A stretch of DNA of 64,000 nt from the NCBI GenBank assembly GCA_905250125.1, contig CAJNOL010000639.1:6150-70149 (forward strand). The letters run 5' to 3'. A model generated the notes under the pieces. The model searched no databases. It worked only from the letters and a program-made list of their open reading frames with translations, and had not been told where the DNA came from. Below are positions 1 through 11,499 of this stretch, one piece after another. This DNA is from Rotaria sordida. Lineage: Eukaryota > Rotifera > Eurotatoria > Philodinida > Philodinidae. Numbering within the stretch: the stretch's first letter is position 1; every line of letters begins with the position of its first letter. The translations under genes and the position numbers were made by a program.

Positions 1-305
1 CGTATTGCTTGAGGACTTAAGGGTATACTCATGGCGTATTGCTTGAGTGCCTATGCGTCTTCATGGTTTAACCCGTCGAGAGTCATGAGTACTTATCTTA
101 ATTAGTGCTAGTGGGTTGAGTATTAATCAAGATGAGGACTAATTAAGATGCATACTAATTAAATGACTAATTTACAGTTACATAGTGCTCATAGTCTATG
201 GCTATTATCTATGGGAGCCTATCGTTTACTATTAACTTTAAAGCAAGAACAGAGGTCATTGAGTAAAATATGGATGCGTAAATGAGCTCGAAATTTGGAG
301 TTTAG
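1..305. repeat. Dispersed repeat at window start, partly copied in inverted orientation near 19.4 kb
   Basis: CGTATTGCTTGAG occurs directly repeated at 1 and 35. The stretch about 262-305 (containing TATGGATGCGTAA and AAATTTGGAG) matches the reverse complement of about 19,388-19,430. Phrases such as 'ctatgggagcctat' near 209 resemble the tandem units at 19.44-19.65 kb. No coding signal is seen. Probably two fragments of one repeat family. Confidence 0.55.
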
Positions 306-965
306 GCAGTTTGGAGCCCACTTTTCTGACCGAAAGTAGAGAATTTCTATGGAATTGGCGAGAAAACGGGCCAGTGCACCGTTTCCTGCGGGTAATGGTA
401 GGAAACGATCGGATCTTAGGAACAGTATTGCGCAGGACTTTGACGGATTCTGCTTGGCGTTTCCAAGCGTTTCTGGCGAGAAAACGACGGAAATGTCGGG
501 AGTTTGCTGGAAATAGCCGGCGGTACCCTTGTTTAGGAATACTTTGGTCGTGTTTCGTTGATTTCCGAGATTTTCTATGTTGTTAGTAGATAGCATCGGA
601 GTAGATCCGGCCGTTTTCCACGGTGATTCCGGCTGGATATGATCCCAGGTCAATGATTCTGAAAAACAGATCCTGTGGGATTCGGCGAGAAAGTTCATCG
701 TATCCTGCAGAAAAATACCCCAGAATGATGATTTCGGCGACTGAATCCGTGAATTTCCCGCGGGAAACGACTGGTTCCTTGCCGTATTCTGCGATCTGGG
801 AAGCAGGATCTGGTACGGTGCTTTCCGGTCCGGAATACTGCTTCCATCTTCCGTATGTTTTCGTGGCGGTTCCGAGGGGAAATAAGCTGGAACCTACCGG
901 AATTAGTGGGAAATAGCCCTGGTTGCTGTTGAATCCGGCCGGATCCGGAGGTCGGAATCATCGTC
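300..965. other. GC-rich island with short palindromes, no supported gene
   Basis: This stretch is visibly richer in G+C than the AT-rich DNA on both sides and contains perfect short palindromes (for example a 14-mer centred on CCCGCGGG at 754-767, and overlapping TCCGGCCGGA and CCGGATCCGG near 933-948). Open frames exist on both strands over the same DNA, which is expected where stop codons are rare, and none shows recognisable motifs. It could be a diverged satellite, a transposon fragment or transferred DNA; I cannot tell which. Confidence 0.45.
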
Positions 966-1255
966 CTGGGTAGACTGTGCAAAAATTTAAAACACGCTAA
1001 AGACTAGGCTTTTATTATATGAAATATTCTATTGATTTCGTGTACCACAAAATAACTTCGAAGACTGACAATTAAATATTGTTTTTCTAAAGTATATGCC
1101 ATGCAATAATGACAACGATGAACAAAATAGAAAATGACCGCTTCGGCTTGTTCCACTACACAGATTTTAGGGTGAGTGATAGAAGTTTGTTTAAAATTTA
1201 TTTTAATATAGTTGACGTAAATAATACTATGGCCTATTGATTTTTTGATTTAGTC

Positions 1256-2573
1256 TATTTTCGGCGATTCTATTATCGCCGAATGAATTTATCACCGACA
1301 ATGAGTATAAGATACATTTAGTCGGTCTTATAGACAATAATTATATTTTAGATAATTAGTCCATGATACCAAGTCAGTTGATTTCCAAGTGAGATGGCTT
1401 TCAGATCGATTGGATTGACTTCAAAGTCAGATGGTTACAACATCAGACGGTTATCAACTCAGAGTGTTACCAAGTCAGATGATTATCAAGTGATCCGGTA
1501 ACTAGGTCAGATGGAAAGTATGGGAGTTGGTTCCCATCTTACGAGGGAGCCTATCCGTCTGTCAGAACGATTTTGAGTCGAGACTTAGCGCATCTTATAG
1601 ACCTCGATGAACTATGTTTACTCTAAAAAGAGTTCGTGTCCATGACTTGTTCCTGGCGAGATAATGAGGTTTTATTGCATTTTCCTCCATAGGATCCCAC
1701 TTTTTCGGCACAACCTTATTTTCGAGTTTTTGACCTGAAACTTTGCTTACATAAAGCCCTCAGCTAGACTAGCTTACAAAAAAAATCTCAAAACTTTTCG
1801 ACGAAGTCTCTTTGAAATATCAAGTCTCTAAGATATAGGTTCTTTCCCACTGATAGTGTACATAGCATAAATTTTTAGTAGTTTTCATACTTCAAAGAGA
1901 CTTCGTCGAGGAGTTCTGAGATTTTTTTTGTAAGCTAGTCTAGCTGAGGGCTTTATGTAAGCAAAGTTTCAGGTCAAAAACTCGAAAATAAGGTTGTGCC
2001 GAAAAAGTGGGATCCTACGGAGAAAATGCAATACAACCTCATTATCTCGCCAGAAACAAGCCATGGGCACGAACTCTTTTTAGGGTAAACATAGTTCATC
2101 GAGATCTATAAGATGCGCTAAGTCTCGCCTCAAAATTCTTCCGACAGTTGGATAAGTTCCCATCTTAGTTGGTTCTCAGCCCAGGTCGTTACCACCTGAG
2201 TTGGTTACCGAGTCAGACTTATTCACCCTACCTAGCATGCTCACACCTGCACTCACACCAGCAATCTCACCCTCACCCTCTATTAACTATCTTGTGGTGA
2301 GGACAAGGGTGAGTTAGTCTGACCTTGATAACCGTCTGACATGGTAACCATTTGAGTTGGTAACCATCTGACTTGGTACCTATCTGACTTGGAAGTCAAT
2401 CTGACCGACTTGAAAGCCATCTCACTTGAAAACCAACATGACTTGGTATAATGGACTAATTATCTATAGTATAACTGTTGTCTATAAGACCGACTAAATG
2501 CACCTTGTACTCATTTTCGATAATTAATTCATTCGACGATAATGGAATCGGCGAATTTCATTTTCGCCGAAAA
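1256..2573. mobile_element. Foldback element FB1 (family 1), about 1.3 kb inverted repeat
   Basis: Left arm about 1,256-1,815 and right arm about 1,890-2,573 are near-complementary around a ~75 bp loop. The outermost arms share the hairpin ATTCGGCGATAATAGAATCG; the inner arms share long blocks such as CAAAGTTTCAGGTCAAAAAC. Between them each arm carries degenerate ~16-20 bp tandem units built on 'GTCAGATGGTTACCAA' (1,370-1,520 and 2,150-2,450). The right arm holds an extra ~95 bp with its own inverted ends at 2,220-2,315. No open frame of a transposase is visible, so it is non-autonomous. The inner arm is related to FB2 and to the single arm at 43.1 kb. Confidence 0.85.
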
Positions 2574-3050
2574 TGAAAGTTACCTATTTTCTAACCTCAC
2601 TGAAATAAACTTCAGTTTCTCTGAAGTAGAAATAAAACATGAACCCGTTGATAGATAACTTTTAGTGATATCTTAGTGAATGATAAGAAATAAAAAAAAA
2701 CACTATAGATGATACTATATGAATCTACGAAATACCACATGTCAAAACTAGCCACTCTAAGTATTGAAATTCATACTTTCTGACTAAAATAAGAAACTAC
2801 AGATCTTGATGCACCACGACACTAACATCAATTCTCAAATCACTGTTCAACATTTCAGAATTCAAAACACTGTTGTTCTCCAGTTGTAATCTGAGTAGTT
2901 CTAAGAAAATTTATTCTGTACACATAAAAATCCTATTAATAATGTAGTTCCTTTTTATTGGACACTTTGGCTTAGATTTACACATAAATTTGCAGCGTTC
3001 TTCTCTAGTTTCACTATCAATCCAGCCCCAAATTGATAAACAAGGTCACG
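2574..3050. other. AT-rich intergenic DNA, nothing recognised
   Basis: No open frame with recognisable motifs and no clear repeat structure was seen between FB1 and the G-poor tract. A further ~250 bp between the GC-rich island and FB1 (966-1,255) is equally featureless. Confidence 0.4.
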
Positions 3051-4900
3051 TTATATCTATAAACATATTTCGCATACGCACACAAGACCATTAACTCTGC
3101 TCCACACTCTAAACTTCAGCCCTGGAATGCATATACTCCCAAAGCACCACCACTATTCAGGATCATACAAAACTGAATCCTAAGTCACGTCTTAAGTACA
3201 CAGTGAAATTTTGCACATACTACATCTAAGACATCCGCATACAAACAAACACTGAACCCTCATCGTAGAGCAAGATTCACAGCAGTAAAACGACAAAACC
3301 GAGAATCCGACACGAAACAGATACGTCATCCTCTGTCTTACCCAAGCAAAAAGCTCACAACAAATAAAACCGTCACCGTGAGAGCCCAAACAACATTACT
3401 ACAGACTCAGTCATTGTCACGCTTTGGAACAATCTCAATCGCAGTACAAAAATTCGAACTCAGATGCTGTACACACTACACTCACACATTAAGAGGGATC
3501 TCCCTATCCGCACATCTTCATTCTGACACTCCTTCCCAAAAAATGCCTCTCTTCCCGTGATAACTTTATTCTCATGCCTTTAGCTTCACACTAGGCATCA
3601 CACATCTTTGATTTGACACACTTCTCGTTCCAGCCCAATGTTCACACCTTTCCCATACACTCTTGCCGTAATACTCTTACTCCACCACGCGTACGCCTAT
3701 ATCCATATAAAACCCAATGTTAATCCAGATATTTTCTGATACATCTATTCCTGCTCCTCGTCTCTACACCTTTTCACACCGTTATATCGGTACTCTTGAA
3801 TTGAGACTCTTACTTTCTCATCCCTATACTAACACCCTTATCCAGCCACTCACATACTCACAAGCATAAGCATACAGTCTTCATCATATACACTTATCTT
3901 CACATTTTTATCCTACCCCCAGCATGCTAACGTTCTGATCCTGCATCCCCCACGCTTACCCCCATATCCTCTGACCTCTGCAAACACATCGTCATCCTCA
4001 TTTCATACTTATTCTCCTAAACTTATGCACGCATCGTCCCATCTATCTACTCACAACCTTCACCTGCCTCACTTCTGCTCATATCCTTACCCTCATACAA
4101 TTTTCCTCAGAAAGTAATACTCATACTCCTATTCTCCCGTTTCTATACTTACACATATAACCTCGCAGTCTTAATCACATACGCTTATCCAAACACATTT
4201 AATCTCTAACCTCTACACTAGACCCCGTATTCTTCGAACTGTGGGCTCGCGCCGTGATGCTTCCCTCTCTCTACTCACATCCCTATTCTCCTTCCCTTTT
4301 CCTCACACTCTTATCTTTTCACTATCCCGCTCGCGCCCCAATCTTCCCACTCTCTTGCTCACACCCTGAACCTTTCAACCTCCTTTGCATACCCTTATTC
4401 TCCAACTCTTCCTCCCCCACTTTACTCCTCACGCCTTTACTCTCACGATCTAATTCTGATAATCTTATTCTCACTTCCCTATCCTGACGCCCTTATGTTT
4501 CCACTCGTATGTGCACAACCATAAGTTCACACTCGTAATGACATGTCCCTACACTAAACTACTTTATGCTACGACCTTTTTGTTTGTGCTTTGACTCTTA
4601 TATTCTTTGCTATTCTTATCTACATCCTCCTCATTTCCTCATTCTCATGTCCTTAGCCTCACATCCGTAAGCGCACATTCCAATCCCACAACATTATCAC
4701 CCCGCACCAATGTAGTCATCGTTTAGGATACATGTTAATCCCTTACATTCGTCGACATCGACAGTCCTACCAATCCTGACGCAGAAATCCTACTATTTTC
4801 GAGAAACAGAAAACATTACCTTCACACCATACAACCACACTCATCAATCTCACACTACCCCACCATCATAAGTAGCAACATCCTGATCCATGCACATTCT
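3050..4900. repeat. 1.85 kb G-depleted, C/T/A-rich tract with CACAC-like periodicity
   Basis: On the plus strand most 60-base lines in this stretch contain only 0-6 G residues (none at all in 4,261-4,320), while C is frequent in short words such as CTCACAC, ACTCTTA and TCCTCAC. The tract has no conserved reading frame; the 60-77 aa open frames here are products of the skew. It reads like a long, strongly degenerated minisatellite or telomere-type C-strand array, but no exact unit survives, so that origin is only an inference. Confidence 0.5.
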
Positions 4901-6010
4901 CAAAGCTCTCAAATCGACATCCCAAATATGCACATCCATATCCTCACAATCATTAAAGCTCTACTCATACAAACTTATAGTTACACGTATTCATGTTCAC
5001 ACACGACAATGCACTTGCTCCACAGCTATACGACGGAGAAGTGCCATTGCCAAGAGAAAAACTGAGACACACATGATTGGTTGGTTTTTGAAAGAATAAA
5101 AATTTGATTCGCTTAGAGTAAAATTGAAAATACATCAGATTGGCTGGTTTTTCTAGGGTCAAAATTCTATTGATTCATTTTTCAACCGATCAGACACCGG
5201 ACAAACAGAGAAACAATTTCCATTCTGCATACTCATCCTTTCAGGATTTAGAACAAAGCAAGAAAGCTTCCTATCCCAGAAATCGGCAATTAACAGATTA
5301 GAATACGAGATAAACTCAATTGTTTTTAACTTCGATTCAACAAATAAAATCTAATTAATAGATAACATACCATATCGTCTAGGGTTTACCGGCGGCTGAA
5401 TTATGATGGTGTAAGACAACCACAATAATCAAATCTATCTACAACAGAGAAATGAAGATGTCTAATAAGATTGATGCTATATTTGAAAATACTTTTCAAA
5501 TTTTATTAAAAACAGATGATATTACATTACACTTGACACTTCATCGATTCTTTCTAACAAGTTTTTGATTAATATATAAAAGTTGACAATAATTAGAAAC
5601 AAAAAAAAACATCCATAAGATTTTCAGGTATGAATTCACCGACCACAAAAATTGAGTGAAGTCATACTACATTTCCAAAACATCCGTATTGTGGAAAATA
5701 AAAAAAATCACTTTCGAATATTTTGATGCTAGAAGGATTTCCAAATCTCCATATATCTATTTTCAATTCAGAAAATCCTTACAGGATCTCCAAGATCGAT
5801 GTGAAAATTCTTCCGTCATAGGAATCTTCGAAAATCTGACTTTTTCATTTCTCAATAGTACGGTTTTTTTTACAGAGCTTCTAGTCCTTTAGTTTTTTAG
5901 TAATTACATACAACCAACATATGGAATAAGATTAGATTGTTGAATTATTGATGATACAAACATGCAAAATAACTTTTTCAATGTTTATAGCTGGAATAGA
6001 ATTGTAAAAA
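4900..6010. other. AT-rich intergenic DNA, nothing recognised
   Basis: A weak direct repeat ('gattggttggtttttgaa' near 5,074 and 'gattggctggtttttcta' near 5,139) is the only structure noticed. The small open frames show no motif and no codon pattern like the genes of this window. Confidence 0.35.
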
Positions 6011-7258
6011 TTATTGGTAAATCTTAGGATCTTGTTTTTCCAATATTGCGGCATAGCGTTTCACTGTTTTCTCGGTATCATTCTTGAGCAGTATGTAGCA
6101 TTTCGTAGATCTTCCGAGCAGACGCTTAGCTTTTTCTCGATCTTGGGATTCATAACGTGCTTGAAGAGCAGAATCTCGATAGTACTGTCCCAACTTATGA
6201 TACAGGTGATTCATAAGATGATCGATCGCATTAACATATGTAACGTTCAAATTGGTTGTTGATGAATTTCGTCCGAATTCTTCTAGCTGTGAAAAACAGT
6301 AATAATGTAGGAGTTGCGTGAGTGATAGTAGTTCATCAGATGGTACTGTGGATGATATAACAATAATTGGATCGAGCAGTTTCATATTCAGTATGGCTGA
6401 CATGACCTGTTCATTCGTCTTGCAATCTATTAGTCCAGCGATGTCAGAAGCAAGATGAATAGATTTCGTGTCCAATCCAACGATGAATATCAATATCAAA
6501 GACTCCGAATCTTCTTTGAGTTTCCAGCGGCTTAGTTGCTGTTCGACATCATCAAGAAAGCTTGTTTGTATAATCGACTTTTCTGTCTCATTCTTATGCT
6601 TTTCTATATCATTCAACTTGCTTTCAAATTCATCTTTCTCCAGCTGGCTTGCACAGGTCACCATTTCCTTAGCCCAATCAAAGTAAACCAATGCAGAATT
6701 AGCTGGCGGTGATACATGACTCTTATGGTCTTTGCCTTTTGATAAATAATGTTGACTGACATCTTTTAGGATACGAATTAGAAGAGTGTTAGGAGCATCA
6801 AATAGACGAATGTCAATGTCCTGATTCCGATAATCATTAATCCTATCAACGATTCTTGAAGTGTACCCGCCCAGAACATAGATCTTCTTGATCGAACCGC
6901 ATGTCTCGGTCGAACGCGAAAGGATTTTTTCTGCCAGAGTATCAAATGTAATAAAGAAAATTGTCTTGGTAGATGCATTCTCATTGATACACTGGCAACA
7001 CTCGTCGATATCATGAAAAATTTCCAGCGATCCAGGTATTGTTGAGAAACACGCTGTTATGTTATGTTCCAATTGAAAGAGATAGCCAATATTCGAATCT
7101 TCTTTCTGGATCGCAGTCGAGTCAGGTACGTAAGTTTTATATTCACTTTCTGTTGGAGTTTGTTCGCATGAGCTGAACTGTTCATCTAGGCAGACTATGA
7201 GATGGTCTGCAATAGGGAATGTTATGTCGCTTATAGTCGTTTGTTTTGGAAAATCATC
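6011..7258 (-). CDS. Last exon of an unrecognised protein with the N-terminal module shared with the 10.7 kb gene
   Basis: An open exon of 416 codons (415 aa plus stop) ends at 6,011 and opens at 7,258 directly after a TTTAG acceptor. Reading further upstream meets an in-frame stop, so at least one 5' exon is missing from my model; an internal Met at 7,072 would give 353 aa. The first ~160 residues follow the pattern VCLDE ... FHDIDECCQCI ... TIFFITFDTLAEKIL ... IKKIYVLGG, which lines up with VWLDE ... FVDEAACLEYI ... ILFITSSKLGQSAVKEL ... SIYIFCG in the gene at 10.7-11.5 kb and with the N-terminal remnant of the ADP-ribosyltransferase pseudogene at 23-24.6 kb. The rest is a probably helical, Lys/Glu-rich C-terminal half with no recognised domain. 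No signal peptide or membrane segment is visible. Function unknown; an alpha/beta (receiver-like) fold for the N-terminal module is only a guess from the alternating hydrophobic strands. Confidence 0.7.
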   Translation of the reverse strand, partial: DDFPKQTTISDITFPIADHLIVCLDEQFSSCEQTPTESEYKTYVPDSTAIQKEDSNIGYLFQLEHNITACFSTIPGSLEIFHDIDECCQCINENASTKTIFFITFDTLAEKILSRSTETCGSIKKIYVLGGYTSRIVDRINDYRNQDIDIRLFDAPNTLLIRILKDVSQHYLSKGKDHKSHVSPPANSALVYFDWAKEMVTCASQLEKDEFESKLNDIEKHKNETEKSIIQTSFLDDVEQQLSRWKLKEDSESLILIFIVGLDTKSIHLASDIAGLIDCKTNEQVMSAILNMKLLDPIIVISSTVPSDELLSLTQLLHYYCFSQLEEFGRNSSTTNLNVTYVNAIDHLMNHLYHKLGQYYRDSALQARYESQDREKAKRLLGRSTKCYILLKNDTEKTVKRYAAILEKQDPKIYQ

Positions 7259-8080
7259 CTAAAGAAATACATTGCGAGAGACCGCTCTATGAAATCATTG
7301 AGAATCAAAATACATATTTGATTGCTCTAACTGATAGACAATGGCCATAATATGTAGTATTATTTTTCAAAAACTGAAAAACTAAAACTATTTCATCCAA
7401 TTATCTGTCATGTTAAACTTCATTAGATTGGATCTCGTTTAACGAGTTCGAAAATTTATCGCAATCAACGATCAAGTATGAGTGGATACTTTTTTCTGTA
7501 ATCTAGTTACTTAGGACATGTTCAGTTGATATTTCGGCTACCAAATTCACTAAGTCCCATTCGGACTTATATTTCTAAAAACAATCCTATGTGACTGTTA
7601 GAACCTATCATATTTGACATGATTCAACATTGTCCGATACCTGTGAATCAGCTTACATCACTCGGTCAAACAATTATCGAATGACTACACTATGATGTAA
7701 TGCTTCGCGTTTTTAGTATCGGAAGCTGCTGGATTACGTAAGATTTGATGAGCTGCATGCATCAGATCACATCATTTCTACAGAGTGCCCAAAAAAAAAA
7801 GTATTTCTTTTTTATAATGCTGTTTTTCTATCTTTATTATTCAGTTTTTAGTCTAATTCTTTGTGCAATAGATAGACCTAGGAAAAAGTCAGCAGCATAG
7901 ATAGTTTTATTTTAAAACCATTCCACTGCAAATGAAACTTAAAATTGAAATTTATTAAATATGAAACATATGTTGGGACGATATACTTCCACCGAAAAAT
8001 AAAAATTATCTACGAGTGACAGTTGTTTTGACTTGATATTTTATACACTTATAAAGCTTCTAAACCCCCTCCCGAAATAA
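7259..8080. other. AT-rich DNA upstream of the 6.0-7.3 kb gene
   Basis: Should contain the missing 5' exon(s) of the minus-strand gene, but I could not place a start codon or donor with confidence. TACTTAGGACAT at about 7,508 resembles the terminus of foldback family 2 without a partner nearby. Confidence 0.3.
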
Positions 8081-8084
8081 AACG

Positions 8085-8590
8085 CCACCCTATAATAGAA
8101 AGTCACCCGGAATAGAACGCCACCTCCAAACGATTGATTCGCTGGACATTATAGAATCCCATGCCAGTCAACTTCATTCATTCACTCATCCACATTAGTC
8201 ACTTTTTTCGCTGTGTCACTAATGCACATTATTTATAGGACGAAAAATTTGTATATTTCTTTTCTTTCGTTCTGTTGCATCACACGATGAACGAATATAC
8301 GATTCTCTCCAATAGATAACATGCACCAGTGACATAACGGAAAAAATTAACTAATGTAAATGAGTGAGTGAATGAATACAATTTCTTCTATTCCCAGTAC
8401 AATCAACGAATAAACCACATTTATTTAGTGCTGGAAATGAGTAAAACTAGTGGAAAAAGATGCCAACAAAATGAGCATAGCTATAGAAGGAATTTTCCGA
8501 AAAACTCATAATAGAAGGCCACCCACAATAGAATGTCGCTAAAAAAAGGCCGATTCACTGGATTGTAATAGAAGGCCATGCCTTTTTATT
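8085..8590. repeat. Foldback FB3 with flanking direct repeats
   Basis: An inverted repeat pairs about 8,170-8,212 (CATTCATTCACTCATCCACA...) with about 8,325-8,378 (...GAGTGAGTGAATGAAT). It is flanked by a direct repeat: 'ataatagaa..cacc..aatagaa' followed by GATTGATTCGCTGGA at 8,090-8,165, and the same order with GCCGATTCACTGGA at 8,505-8,580. No coding frame is supported. Probably a small non-autonomous element. Confidence 0.55.
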
Positions 8591-9070
8591 TAAGGAGGAG
8601 AGGGGAGAGGATTATGAGAGAATGATTAGTTGGTTAAACTATTGTGTAAACGAATTCCTTGATAATTAGCACTAATTTGAAGTTCTTTTATTTAATACTT
8701 CGGTTGAAAGTGGAGAATGAAGTGATTAGCGTCAAATAAGCATCACTGAATTTGATATTTTTCTTGTAAAAAAAGCTTTTTCAAAATGCCTTTCTTCCTC
8801 GAAGTTCGGATAGAGTCTATCATGGTAGATAAATCCGTTGATGCAAGGTATCCATTCGCTAAATTAGATATCAGGAAGGGTTAGCTCCTCCATCGTAAAT
8901 ATTTTACAATAGCGATGAAAAGCTTTTTTGAAAACTGATTGGTCGAAATTTTTGTATCAGTGAATCAGACTTGAAGCTAAGATTTCTTTGTTTCAGGATT
9001 ATTAAAACGTACTGTTGTTCGCGCCAGTGCGGTGGTAGCAGTAAATCAGTTCTTTTCCGAAAAAAAGAGC
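8591..9070. other. Intergenic, nothing recognised
   Basis: AT-rich, without a supported open frame or repeat. Confidence 0.35.
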
Positions 9071-9073
9071 ATG

Positions 9074-9150
9074 AGTATGGGTGTTGGTGCAGGATGTGGA
9101 TGTGAAGATGGCTGTTGATGAAGAGGAGACCCACACCTACATTCAATTCC
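9074..9150. repeat. Telomere-like G-block/C-block island
   Basis: ATGGGTGTTGGTG...GGATGTGGATGTG (9,077-9,106) is followed after ~25 nt by GACCCACACCTACATTC (9,129-9,145), i.e. degenerate TGTGGG then its complement. It lies just upstream of FB2. Confidence 0.45.
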
Positions 9151-9204
9151 TCCCCCTCTCCTCACAATAGACAGAAAAAAGTGGCAGGAGCAATTTCAAG
9201 GTAC

Positions 9205-9722
9205 CGAATAGCTTTTGAGTCGAGACCATGTGCATTATGTAGACTCTAGTGAGCTATGAACACCCTGAAAAAAGTTCGTGCTTCTAGCTTATTTCTGTCG
9301 AGATAATTATTTGATTTTTACGGCATTTTTTACCACAACGCTGTGGTCCCTCTCAGATTTACGTGAAAAATCAACTTTTGAATTTCGACTTGAAACTTTG
9401 TGCAGAGAAAGGCCTCAATGAGACTAGTTTATTCTGGAAGTTTCAGATTTTTAGATTCCTCCTATTCCGAGATACAAGTGTAAGAAAAAGTACTCTTCTT
9501 CATATTGCTTATAGCACAAAATGTTAAATGTTCACATTTAATGATAGGAGCAACCAGGGAATTTGAAACTTTCAGAATAAACTAGCCTCATTGAGATCTT
9601 TCTCTGAACAAAGTTTCAGGTTGAAATTAGAAAGTTGATTTTTCAAGTGAGCCTGAGGGGGACGACGACGCTGTGCTAAAAAATATTGTAAAAATCAAAT
9701 ATCCCGACAAGGATTCAATGGC
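9205..9722. mobile_element. Foldback element FB2 (family 1)
   Basis: Arms about 9,283-9,475 and 9,555-9,722 are inverted copies (for example CAGAATAAACTAGCCTCATT in the right arm against the complement in the left). An outer single-sided part, 9,212-9,300, matches the outer arm of FB1 (shared words TTTTGAGTCGAGAC and AAAAAAGTTCGTG; the block ending GAAACTTTGTG is also shared). No transposase frame is seen. Confidence 0.75.
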
Positions 9723-10710
9723 GCATCTTTGTGCATCGATTGAAGATAGATGATGACACGTTCTATCTAATGATTATTTAAAATTTGAATTTCAACTCCG
9801 ACAAAAGAACTGCATTATGGACCAGTGACTATTTTTCACTATATTGATGGTAAGTTTTTGATCTTATTATAACTTAAAGAACTTTAAGAAGTCCAAACGG
9901 CTTGCAATATATGGTAAATATGTAATACTGTATAAATATATAATAACTAAGGAATATAACTAAATCATCAATTAAAAATATAGATTTTACTTATATATGG
10001 TCTAATTGATGATATTCACCTATTTTACGTACTTTGTGGTACCTGCTATTTAATGCATACTCTCTAGAGAGCAGTATTCATGCTACACTTAAATTCAGGA
10101 CCATAATAGTTTCAATGCTATCTACGATATGGGTTCGAATCTCGAAAATTGATTTTGTCGCCTGGCTGCCCATTGTGCCTCCCTCATCCTTACCCATATC
10201 AACCCACACTCACGGCATCTTTTTGTGGTCATTGTTTACGGTGGTCGGAATACGCCGTACAGCATCATTTACGATTACTGTAAATAGCTACTACAAATAG
10301 CTGCCATTATCTGCCGTCATTGGTTCGTATACGGCCATGTACGACCAACTATGATTGACCTAGGATTGCACAATGGACTTTTGAATGCATTAATCAAAGA
10401 TTTTCTATATTCGTTCACTTTAATGAAGCCTAACCGATCAACGCAATGTGGTAACTGTATTAGACACTCTAACATTAATCGTCAGGAGCCATAGAAACAT
10501 GAATCTATTCTTGCAGTCAGAATCGTGCGATTCTTGTTCTAATTGAGTTTGACGAAGACTGATCAAAAATAAAAATAAATAAATAGCCTAAATATTTTCT
10601 TATTTTAGATAGGTGGATTCCTAAACAGTGTCAAATTAATAGCATATTCGATTCTCTATTTAACCTAAGCAGTCCTGTTTTCTAACAGAGGTCGATAAAC
10701 AAACATTTCC
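9723..10710. other. Intergenic DNA between FB2 and the 10.7 kb gene
   Basis: The 15-mer CGCATCTTTGTGCAT at about 9,727 recurs at about 12,044. GGGTTCGAATC at 10,131 resembles a tRNA T-loop, but no cloverleaf could be built. Otherwise AT-rich and featureless; it includes the 3' flank of the minus-strand gene. Confidence 0.35.
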
Positions 10711-11499
10711 TTAAAAATCGGATCTGCTGTTGATTTTACTTACATCCTCAATTTCGCTTTTTTGTTCTTGGTTGATTCGTTCATCCACGGTTGCCAGGAG
10801 TTGATCGATCTTATCTAGTTCTTTGCTTGATTGTGGCTGTTTTTGTGATGAAGATTTCGTGCTGCTTTGTGAATTGGATTCAAATTGTAATGCTTCATGA
10901 CGGATAAAAAGACTCTTGGACCAAGATAAGCGCTCGACAGCAGCTTCATTCTGATTTGCTTCAAACAGTTCTTGACCTTGCTTGAGGAATTCACGTCCTA
11001 AATCTCCTGTCATTCGGGCTAAAAGATCTGTTTCGAAGTCGAAGATTTTTACATATTCTAGGTATTCTATGGCCCATCCACATGCATATGCTATGTCGCC
11101 ACAGAAAATATATATTGAATCGTATGGTTTATTAGTTTTAGTGTTGATAAACGAGCGAGAATGTCTGTTTAACAGTTCTTTAACAGCTGATTGTCCAAGC
11201 TTACTTGACGTGATGAACAAGATTCGATGATCCTGAATTTGTTTGATGTACTCAAGACAGGCAGCTTCGTCAACAAACGTTTTTAGAGTAAAATGAAAAT
11301 TGTCGAAGGCCACGGGGATTCCAGTTTGGCACAGTATAATTCGGTCAATGTCTTCATCAGACATCTGAATTTCTCTACCACTTTCTGGATCAATATATGT
11401 AAAGAAAGTGCGTTTAAGTTGGAGGCAAAAATTGGGTTTTCCAATGTGTTCATCGAGCCAAACGATGTAATATTTGTTAGGAAGGAGTAACTCAGACAT
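10711..11499 (-). CDS. Unrecognised 262-aa protein, single exon, with the shared N-terminal module
   Basis: A complete frame from ATG (11,499) to TAA gives 262 aa. Residues ~8-150 contain VWLDEHIGK, then FVDEAACLEYI, RILFITSSKLGQSAVKEL and SIYIFCG: alternating hydrophobic strands and helices that line up in order with the same landmarks in the 6.0-7.3 kb gene and in the ADP-ribosyltransferase pseudogene at 23-24.6 kb. Residues ~165-200 (GREFLKQGQELFEANQNEAA) look like one TPR-type helical hairpin. The tail is Ser/Gln/Lys-rich and low-complexity. From memory, this module stands at the N-terminus of many long bdelloid proteins that end in ADP-ribosyltransferase and TPR domains; here it stands alone. 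Biochemical role unknown. The next open DNA upstream is intergenic, so the gene appears monocistronic. Confidence 0.75.
   Translation of the reverse strand: MSELLLPNKYYIVWLDEHIGKPNFCLQLKRTFFTYIDPESGREIQMSDEDIDRIILCQTGIPVAFDNFHFTLKTFVDEAACLEYIKQIQDHRILFITSSKLGQSAVKELLNRHSRSFINTKTNKPYDSIYIFCGDIAYACGWAIEYLEYVKIFDFETDLLARMTGDLGREFLKQGQELFEANQNEAAVERLSWSKSLFIRHEALQFESNSQSSTKSSSQKQPQSSKELDKIDQLLATVDERINQEQKSEIEDVSKINSRSDF

Noticed and set aside
219-982. Four overlapping open frames up to 159 aa on both strands
   Set aside because: They occupy the same GC-rich DNA, share no motifs with known proteins, and arise from the low stop-codon density.
4254-4487. 77-aa Ser/Leu/Pro-rich frame
   Set aside because: A direct consequence of the G-depleted C/T tract.
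10125-10150. Possible tRNA T-loop (GGGTTCGAATC)
   Set aside because: No acceptor stem, D-arm or anticodon arm could be placed around it.
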